Below are positions 34,755-40,288 of a stretch of 40,288 nucleotides of DNA, piece by piece. The stretch spans positions 1-40,288 of the forward strand of contig CAWATG010000014.1 of NCBI GenBank assembly GCA_963785035.1, in the 5' to 3' direction. The notes under the pieces are model-generated. The model had not been told where the DNA came from. It was given only the letters and a program-made list of their open reading frames with translations, and made no database searches. The position numbers and the translations under genes are program-made. Source of the stretch: CAWATG01 sp963785035 (GTDB taxonomy: Bacteria; Actinomycetota; Acidimicrobiia; IMCC26256; CAWATG01). The first letter of the stretch is position 1. The number at the start of each line of letters is the position of its first letter.

Positions 34755-35043
34755 CCGACCCCCGCTCTCCTGGTGATTTCACCATCTGATCATCTGCCGC
34801 CAGCGTCGATCACTGCGCGGCACCCAAACATGGCGCATTCCGGTCAAACCATCCGACAAACCCGCCTATCCTGGAGGATGGACCTCATGGCGCCTCGCAG
34901 CGACGCCGATGACCTCTGGCTAGATGTAACCATGTGCCGCGTTGGGGAGTCAGAATCCTTCCAAGGGCACATACAACGGAAGGGCAAACCTTCCCCTTCC
35001 ACAGGTCAAGCATCCACAAGTCGAGCGCAGGTCGAATTTCTTC
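34755..35043. promoter_or_regulatory. Divergent fabZ/fabD intergenic region
   Basis: About 290 bases without a supported gene; promoters for both directions should lie here. A short inverted repeat GGAAGG-GCAAA-CCTTCC (34978-34994), followed by a further CCTTCC, lies about 50 bases before fabD and could be an operator or leader hairpin. CCTATCCT near 34865 might be a -10 element. None is proved. Confidence 0.4.
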
Positions 35044-35958
35044 ATGAGCTTCGCAGTCATCTTCCCCGGACAGGGAACCCAACAGCCAGGCATGGGAGCC
35101 CCGTGGCGGGACGACGCGGCATTTTCCCTCATCGCCGAGGCTGAAGCCGCGCTCGGCGAGCCCCTCGCCCACCTCATCCTCGATGCAACCTCCGACGAGC
35201 TTTCGCGTACGCGCAATGCACAACTCGCCGTCCTGTTGACCTCGCTCGTGGCATGGGAGTCCATCAAGAGCGACCTCGACACACCCGTCGCGTTCGCCGG
35301 CCACTCCCTCGGACAGGTCACCGCGATGATCGCGTCGGGAGCACTCAGCCTCCACGATGGTGTCCGCTTTGCTGCGCGCCGCGCAGAACTCACGCAAGCA
35401 GCGGCCGACGCAAATCCAGGTCGTATGGCCGCGCTGATCGGCGCGGCACCCGAACAGGCCCAGGACGCCTGTGCCGCAGCTCCGGACGCATGTTGGGTCG
35501 CCAATGACAACGCCCCCGGTCAGGTCGTGATCGCCGGCACCCCCGATGGTCTCGCCGCCGCATCGAATCGCGCCAAGGAGATCGGCATCAAACGCGTACT
35601 GCCGCTCGATGTCGGCGGCGCGTTTCACACGCCACTCATGAACGCCGCTCGCGACGGGTTACGCGCCCGACTCGTCGAAACGACGATCGTCGACTCGTCG
35701 GTCCCCGTGGTCTCCAACCACGATGGACTCCCGTACACCGATGCCAAAGGCTGGACCGAGCGTTTGGCCGAGCACGTGACGGTGCCCGTGCGGTGGCGGT
35801 ACTGCCAAGAGACGCTCGCCAAACTCGGGGCTACAACCTTCATCGAAGTCGGCAACGGCACGATGTTGGCCGGCCTCGCAAAGCGAACGGTGCCGAACGT
35901 ATCGGTCATCGGCATTGCAAACCCCAGTAACCTCATCCAACTACGGGAGCTTTCGTGA
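35044..35958 (+). CDS. fabD: Malonyl-CoA:ACP transacylase FabD
   Basis: Loads malonyl groups from CoA to acyl carrier protein. The 304-residue protein starts FAVIFPGQGTQQPGM, has QLAVLLTSLVA, the nucleophile motif AGHSLGQV (Ser88), GRMAALIGA, and the catalytic histidine in VGGAFHTPLM near residue 196. The C-terminal EVGNGTMLAGL is standard. The ATG at 35044 is placed exactly before the conserved FPGQG region; the ORF upstream of it has no similarity. It opens the fab operon and its stop is overlapped by a GTGA start of the next gene. Confidence 0.95.
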   Translation: MSFAVIFPGQGTQQPGMGAPWRDDAAFSLIAEAEAALGEPLAHLILDATSDELSRTRNAQLAVLLTSLVAWESIKSDLDTPVAFAGHSLGQVTAMIASGALSLHDGVRFAARRAELTQAAADANPGRMAALIGAAPEQAQDACAAAPDACWVANDNAPGQVVIAGTPDGLAAASNRAKEIGIKRVLPLDVGGAFHTPLMNAARDGLRARLVETTIVDSSVPVVSNHDGLPYTDAKGWTERLAEHVTVPVRWRYCQETLAKLGATTFIEVGNGTMLAGLAKRTVPNVSVIGIANPSNLIQLRELS

Positions 35959-36240
35959 TCAACAACCAGCAGATTCAAGGCGAGCGCGGCATACGTTGCC
36001 GAACGACTCGTTGTCGCCCCGGTCGCTGGACTCTTTCGTCCGCTCGTCTCCGACGATCGTGAAAACGTCGATGGTTGTGCCAACCTGGTCGAACTCGGCC
36101 AGGAGATCGGCATGATCGAGGCACCCGGTTCCTCGACGCCCGTGAGCAGCCCGTTCAAGGGCGAGTTGATGGGAATGTTGGCAGAGCCCGGTGAGCGTCT
36201 TCGTGAAGGACAGCCGGTAGCCTGGTTGCGAGTGGCCTGA
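35955..36240 (+). CDS. Biotinyl/lipoyl-like carrier domain protein without modification lysine, one frameshift
   Basis: A small single-domain protein between fabD and fabH. The conserved frame reads RLVVAPVAGLFRPL, then LGQEIGMIEAPGSS, SSPFKGELMGML and GERLREGQPVAWLR, which is the fold pattern of a biotinyl/lipoyl domain. The position where biotin carriers have EAMKM is EAPGS, so the lysine that takes biotin is missing. The frame runs in from the fabD stop with no ATG, GTG or TTG before the domain. A GTG at 35955 overlapping the fabD stop (GTGA) gives VINNQQIQGE in another frame, and removing one base before about 35998 joins them into 94 residues. It ends 2 bases before fabH. A carrier-like or structural role with the downstream carboxyltransferase is a guess. 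Confidence 0.72.
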
Positions 36241-36242
36241 GG

Positions 36243-37226
36243 ATGCGGGCTGCCATTCTCGGAACGGGCACCGCCCTTCCCCGGCAGAGGCTTACCAACG
36301 CGCAACTGTCCGAAATTGTCGAGACCTCCGACGCGTGGATCGTCGAGCGCACCGGAATCCGCGAACGGCGCATCGCCGATACCGAAACGACGGCGTCGCT
36401 CGCCGCCGAAGCGGGCGCGATGGCCATCAAGGCCGCAGGCCTCTCCCCCGATGACATCGATCTCCTGGTCATCGCAACAAGCACACCGGAACAACCGATG
36501 CCGCACACCGGAGCATTCGTCGGCGATGCCCTGGGAACCCGCTGTGGCTCGTTTGACCTGAATGCGGCCTGCGCAGGGTTTGCCTTCGGTCTGGTGACTG
36601 CGTCGGCTCTGGTCACCGGCGGCGGCTTCAAGCATGTACTGCTCATAGGGTCCGAAACGATGTCGCGAATCGTGAATGCGACCGACCGCGGCACCTGCAT
36701 CCTCTTCGGTGACGGCGCCGGCGCGGTCGTCCTTGGACAATCCCCCGATGACGGGCCTGGCGTCCTGAGCACGGACCTCGGGGCGGATCCATCAGCTACC
36801 TCGCTCTTGGAGGTTCCTGCCGGCGGGAGCCGCTTGCCCACAACCGCCGAGTCCCTGCTCGCAGGCAAGCAGTACATCCACATGAATGGCGGCGAGGTGT
36901 TCAAACGCGCCGTGCGCGCCGTGGTCGAATCAACCAAGAATGCGCTCACGAACGCTGGTCTCACCGCTGCCGACGTGGCCTGGTTCGTTCCGCACCAAGC
37001 CAACGCGCGCATCATTGACACGGCGGCTCAACGGCTTGGCATTCCCCCTGAACGTTGCGTCGTGAACATCGAGAATTTCGGCAACACCTCCACCGCCTCG
37101 ATTCCGTTGGCCCTCGACGAAGCAGCGAACGACGGACGCATCAAGGCAGGTGACATCGTCGTCGTGACGGGATTCGGCGCCGGAATGGCGTGGGCCACGA
37201 TCGTCCTTCGCTGGGGCAGGCCATGA
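36243..37226 (+). CDS. fabH: 3-oxoacyl-ACP synthase III FabH
   Basis: Starts fatty-acid synthesis by joining an acyl-CoA primer to malonyl-ACP. The 327-residue protein has the catalytic cysteine in NAACAGF (Cys110), the histidine in FVPHQANARI and the asparagine in NFGNTSTAS, the full Cys-His-Asn set. RTGIRERRIAD and GDGAGAVVLG are also typical. ATG 36243 directly follows the preceding stop. The last bases overlap the fabG start (ATGA). It is intact and of normal length. Which primer it prefers, straight or branched, cannot be read from the sequence. Confidence 0.96.
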   Translation: MRAAILGTGTALPRQRLTNAQLSEIVETSDAWIVERTGIRERRIADTETTASLAAEAGAMAIKAAGLSPDDIDLLVIATSTPEQPMPHTGAFVGDALGTRCGSFDLNAACAGFAFGLVTASALVTGGGFKHVLLIGSETMSRIVNATDRGTCILFGDGAGAVVLGQSPDDGPGVLSTDLGADPSATSLLEVPAGGSRLPTTAESLLAGKQYIHMNGGEVFKRAVRAVVESTKNALTNAGLTAADVAWFVPHQANARIIDTAAQRLGIPPERCVVNIENFGNTSTASIPLALDEAANDGRIKAGDIVVVTGFGAGMAWATIVLRWGRP

Positions 37227-37969
37227 ACGATCCGCGAATCGCATTCGTCACAGGCGGGTCCCGCGGTATCGGACGCGCCGTGGTGCTGTCGCTCGTTCGT
37301 GACGGACACAAGGTCGCGTTCTGCTACGCACGCGACGCCGATGGCGCCAAGGAAACGCAGCGCCTCGCCGAGGCCGACGGTGGCAACGTCCTGGCAATCC
37401 GCGCCGACGTCTCCGACCCCGCCGAGATCGACAATGCCTTTACCGAGATCGAGAACACCCTGGGACCTGTGACCATCTTGGTCAACAATGCAGGCGTGAC
37501 CCGCGATGGGCTCATGATGCGGATGTCCGACGAACACTGGCGCGAAGTGCTCGACACCAACCTGACCGCGGCTTTCATCACCATTCGGCGTGCCACACCC
37601 AAAATGATGAAGGCCCGCTTCGGCCGCATCGTGAATATCTCATCGGTTCAGGGCCAGGTCGGCGCAGCGGGGCAGGTCAACTACTCCGCGGCCAAGGCCG
37701 GGCTCCTCGGTCTCACGCGGTCGGTGGCCCGTGAACTCGCATCACGCAACATCACAGCCAATGCGGTTGCGCCGGGCCCAATCGCCACGGCAATGACCGC
37801 GGATCTTCCAGACGAGTGGAAGAGCCAAGCGAGCGATACCGTACCCCTTGGCCGATTCGGAACGCCCGAAGAAGTCGCGGCGGTCGTCGCGTTCCTCTGC
37901 TCTGATGCCGCGAGTTATGTGACGGGAGCGCTCGTTCCCGTTGATGGTGGTATGGCAATGGGTCACTGA
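37223..37969 (+). CDS. fabG: 3-oxoacyl-ACP reductase FabG
   Basis: NADPH-dependent reduction of 3-oxoacyl-ACP. The 248-residue short-chain dehydrogenase has the cofactor motif VTGGSRGIGRAV, the NNAGVTRDGLMMRM segment typical of FabG, the catalytic serine in NISSVQGQVG, YSAAKAG with tyrosine and lysine, and the C-terminal YVTGALVPVDGGMAMG. The ATG overlaps the fabH stop. It is intact, and the 52-base gap to acpP carries the ribosome site of that gene. Many short-chain dehydrogenases resemble FabG, but the operon context makes this call firm. Confidence 0.96.
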   Translation: MNDPRIAFVTGGSRGIGRAVVLSLVRDGHKVAFCYARDADGAKETQRLAEADGGNVLAIRADVSDPAEIDNAFTEIENTLGPVTILVNNAGVTRDGLMMRMSDEHWREVLDTNLTAAFITIRRATPKMMKARFGRIVNISSVQGQVGAAGQVNYSAAKAGLLGLTRSVARELASRNITANAVAPGPIATAMTADLPDEWKSQASDTVPLGRFGTPEEVAAVVAFLCSDAASYVTGALVPVDGGMAMGH

Positions 37970-38007
37970 GCGCAAGCCGTACGCTCTACTCGCACGGAAG
38001 TCCCGAT

Positions 38008-38013
38008 AGGAGG
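38008..38013 (+). promoter_or_regulatory. acpP: Consensus ribosome-binding site of acpP
   Basis: A perfect AGGAGG lies eight bases before the acpP ATG. Most other starts in this operon rely on stop/start overlaps, so this strong site fits the high amount of carrier protein needed. Confidence 0.9.
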
Positions 38014-38021
38014 AAACCCCC

Positions 38022-38273
38022 ATGGATCGTCAAGAAGTGTTGACCGCTCTCAAGGAAATCGCTGCAGAAGTGCTCAGCGTCGAGCCCGGTGTGGTCACCG
38101 AAGAAGCTCGTTTCAAGGAAGACCTGGACGCTGACAGCCTCGATCTCGTCGAGCTCGTCATGGGCCTGGAAGAGAAGTTCGAGATCGTGGTGCCCGAGGA
38201 GGATCTCGAAGGTGTCGACACCGTCGGCAAGGCCATCACATTGGTCGTCGAAAAGGTCGCGGCTCGGGCATGA
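38022..38273 (+). CDS. acpP: Acyl carrier protein
   Basis: Carries the growing acyl chain on 4'-phosphopantetheine. The 83-residue acidic protein has the modification motif DADSLDLVELVM with the attachment Ser39, followed by EEKFEIVVPEEDLEGVDTVG in typical form (short form EKFEIVVPEED). Length matches housekeeping ACPs. The ATG is preceded by AGGAGG, and the stop overlaps the fabF start (ATGA), so ACP and FabF are translationally coupled. Confidence 0.97.
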   Translation: MDRQEVLTALKEIAAEVLSVEPGVVTEEARFKEDLDADSLDLVELVMGLEEKFEIVVPEEDLEGVDTVGKAITLVVEKVAARA

Positions 38274-39532
38274 CCACTGGGCGCGATCCGGCATTCGACC
38301 ACCGAGGTCGCCCGCGAGTCGTTGTCACCGGCATCGGTCTCAAGACCCCGGCCGGTAACGACATCGAGTCCTTTTGGACGCGGTTGCTCTCGGGCAAGTC
38401 ATGTGCCGCTCGTATTGCGCGCTATGACCCATCGCCGCTGCCAGTGCAATTCGGTTGCGAAGTACCCGAATTCGACCTGACGCAATATGTCGGAGCGAAA
38501 GAGAGTCGTCGCCTCGACCGCACGGCTCAGTTGGGCCTTGCTGCCGCGGTCGATGCGCTCGCCGATGCAGGCAACCCCGACGTGGACCCTGCGCGGTGCG
38601 CCGTCATGACAGGTACGGGTATCGGCGGTCTGTGGACGACCGAAGAACAGGTCACCATCTACGCCGAACGCGGCGCCGCTCGCGTCAGTCCGTTCCTGGT
38701 GCCGATGATGATGCCCAATGCGACCGCCGGGACGATCGCCATGCACTTTGGCTGGACAGGCCCAAACCTCTGTGTCGTCACAGCATGCGCCGCCGGCACG
38801 AACGCCATCGGTGAAGCGGTGCGGATGATCCGTGACGGTTCCGCGGATGTCGTCATCACCGGCGGCTCCGAGTCATCGATGACGCCTACCGCGATCTCCG
38901 GATTCTCGCGGATGGGTGCGTTGAGCCACCGCAACGATGACCCCGAGGGGGCGTCGCGGCCGTTCGACGCCGATCGCGATGGGTTTGTCATGGGTGAAGG
39001 CGCAGGAATGTTGCTACTCGAGCGGTACGACCGGGCAACGGCCCGCAATGCTCGCATCTACGGCGAGATCTCCGGCTATGGCCGAACGGCCGACGCTTAC
39101 CACATCACGGCTCCGGCACCTGGGGGGATCGGTGCGATCGCCTGCGTTCGCGCGGCTCTTGCCGATGCCGACCTCCAACCTGAGACGATCGCTCACATCA
39201 ATGCGCACGGCACCTCGACCGCGTTGAACGACGCCGCCGAGGCCGAAGCAGTCCGAACGGTCTTTGGATCGAACCCACCACCCGTCACCTCGACCAAGGG
39301 CGTCACCGGCCACCTCATCGGTGCTGCGGGTGCGGTCGAAGCCATCGCCGTGCTGCTCTCCCAACGTGACGGCCTGGTCCCACCGACAGCGAACCTCGAG
39401 AAGCTGGGTGACGACATCAACCTCGATGTCGTGTCGGGCGAGCCCCGCAAGATTGCCGCCGCGCCGGCAATCTCGAACTCGTTCGGCTTCGGTGGCCACA
39501 ACGCGACGCTGGTCATCACGCCGGCCTCGTGA
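38270..39532 (+). CDS. fabF: 3-oxoacyl-ACP synthase II FabF
   Basis: Condensing enzyme for chain elongation. The 420-residue protein has RVVVTGIGLKTPAGND, MMPNATAGTIAMHFG, the active-site cysteine in VVTACAAGTNAIGEA, DADRDGFVMGEGAGML, the first histidine in INAHGTSTALND, the KGVTGHLIGAAG lysine/histidine motif and the C-terminal NSFGFGGHNATLV. All catalytic residues (Cys-His-His) are present. The ATG overlaps the acpP stop, and its own stop overlaps the GTG of the next gene (GTGA). It is intact and of normal length. Confidence 0.96.
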   Translation: MTTGRDPAFDHRGRPRVVVTGIGLKTPAGNDIESFWTRLLSGKSCAARIARYDPSPLPVQFGCEVPEFDLTQYVGAKESRRLDRTAQLGLAAAVDALADAGNPDVDPARCAVMTGTGIGGLWTTEEQVTIYAERGAARVSPFLVPMMMPNATAGTIAMHFGWTGPNLCVVTACAAGTNAIGEAVRMIRDGSADVVITGGSESSMTPTAISGFSRMGALSHRNDDPEGASRPFDADRDGFVMGEGAGMLLLERYDRATARNARIYGEISGYGRTADAYHITAPAPGGIGAIACVRAALADADLQPETIAHINAHGTSTALNDAAEAEAVRTVFGSNPPPVTSTKGVTGHLIGAAGAVEAIAVLLSQRDGLVPPTANLEKLGDDINLDVVSGEPRKIAAAPAISNSFGFGGHNATLVITPAS

Positions 39533-40288
39533 CGAGCGCCATGGCGGCGCCTCCGGGCACGCCCATTATGGGGCACCGCGACCCGGGCGTGAGTGCGTTC
39601 GTCATCGAAATCGATGGTCGCCGGGTGGTCGAACTTCGCATCGCGGGCGGCGCCCACCACGGAGCTGTCGGCGTTGCGGGCGCCGAGGCAATGGAAACGG
39701 CCATCCAGCGCGCGGTCGAGCTCGGTATTCCCTTTGTGGCATGGCTCGATACCGCCGGCGCAGACATTCGCGAAGGGGTGGCGTCGCTGCACGGTTGGGG
39801 CCGTTGCGCCCGCTCTCTCGTCGACGCCTCCGGCGTCGTTCCCACCATCATCGTGGTGACAGGCGCGTGTGTCTCGGGCCCTGCGCTGTGCCTCGGTCTC
39901 GTGGACCATGTGATCATGACCCGCGACGCATTCTCCTTTGTCAGCGGCCGAATCGGTCGCCGAGCTCACCGGCATCATCCTCGACCGAGATCGCTTGGGC
40001 GGCTCGTCGATCCATGATCAGCACAGCGGAGTCGCCTCGCTCGTTGTCGCCGACGAGGACAGCGCCTCCGAGCACGTTGGCGATGCTGTTGTCCTATTTG
40101 CCGAGCAACAACATCGACGAGGCGCCTCGCTTCAGCTGCGACGATCCGGTCGACCGGGACTGCCTTGTCGCAGCCGCCTCGGTGCCTACCGTCGCGACGG
40201 CGGCCTATGACATACGGACCGTTATCGGCGACGTCCTCGACGCCCACAGTTTCCTCGAACTGCGGCCGAATTACGCACCGAACCTCGT
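39529..40288 (+). CDS. Acyl-CoA carboxylase carboxyltransferase-like subunit, partial, two frameshifts
   Basis: Start GTG 39529 overlaps the fabF stop. The first frame has a crotonase-fold carboxyltransferase N-half: VELRIAGGAHHGAVG, PFVAWLDTAGADIREGVASL, VPTIIVVTGACVSGPAL and DAFSFVSG. Near 39945-39951 the frame breaks and ESVAELTGIILDRDRLGG and HSGVASLVVADEDSA continue in the next. A second break near 40060-40082 leads to MLLSYLPSNNIDEAPRF and on to the window edge without a stop. Each break needs removal of one base. The layout resembles the beta subunits of acetyl/propionyl-CoA carboxylases without the zinc ribbon of AccD. In this operon it would make malonyl-CoA, with a carrier partner not certain. 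The gene may continue well beyond the window. Confidence 0.82.

Noticed and set aside
36155..37021. Minus-strand ORF opposite fabH
   Set aside because: Antisense shadow; Ala/Ser/Arg-rich with no domain, opposite an intact FabH.
1..40288. CRISPR array, insertion sequence, prophage or restriction system
   Set aside because: No regularly spaced repeats, transposase, integrase, phage structural gene or methyltransferase/endonuclease pair was seen; the two methyltransferases lack DNA-methylase motifs.

Overview
The window is GC-rich chromosomal DNA from an actinobacterium. I infer this from gene order and protein signatures: a polA-rpsA-coaE-uvrB-uvrA / uvrC-rapZ-yvcK-gap-pgk-tpiA-secG backbone, an ANTAR response regulator of the PdtaR type next to polA, and the actinobacterial form of the RapZ P-loop (arginine for lysine). 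An Acidimicrobiia-like member is my best guess, but no rRNA is present to confirm it.

Layout. Positions 1-7396 (minus strand) hold the end of a tRNA-Leu, secG, tpiA, pgk, gap, yvcK, rapZ and uvrC: lower glycolysis, protein export, cell-wall/carbon control and DNA repair. nadA stands alone on the plus strand (7564-8658). Positions 8665-16402 (minus) hold a methyltransferase, a polytopic membrane protein, uvrA, uvrB and coaE. Positions 16468-28118 form a Tad (Flp) pilus island: a sensor kinase/response regulator pair, two almost identical Flp pilin genes, a strong terminator, a minus-strand cpaB-tadZ-tadA-tadB-tadC operon and divergent tadE/tadG genes. It lies between coaE and rpsA, which are usually close neighbours in actinobacteria. 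Positions 28156-34055 (minus) hold rpsA, a methyltransferase, polA, a PdtaR-like regulator and a small coiled-coil protein. A tRNA-Leu(CAA) follows at 34179. fabZ (minus) is divergent from a plus-strand fatty-acid synthesis operon: fabD, a biotinyl/lipoyl-like protein, fabH, fabG, acpP, fabF and a carboxyltransferase cut by the window edge.

Many genes are tightly coupled by ATGA, GTGA or TGATG overlaps. These overlaps fix several starts and reveal hidden N-termini.

A striking property is the number of broken reading frames in genes that should be intact: pgk (in-frame TAG), tpiA (no usable start in frame), coaE, tadA, tadG (three breaks), the biotinyl-like gene and the terminal carboxyltransferase (two breaks). 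Nearly all frameshifts are one extra base, several in short homopolymers, and removing that base restores a continuous family-like protein. Insertion-type sequencing error is the simplest explanation, so these genes are annotated as whole genes with the lesion described. The biologically most interesting points are the Tad island with its own two-component pair and duplicated pilin, a large TadG-like protein with an unrecognised exported C-terminal region, a biotinyl-like protein without its modification lysine inside the fatty-acid operon, and the absence of whiA from its usual place after yvcK.
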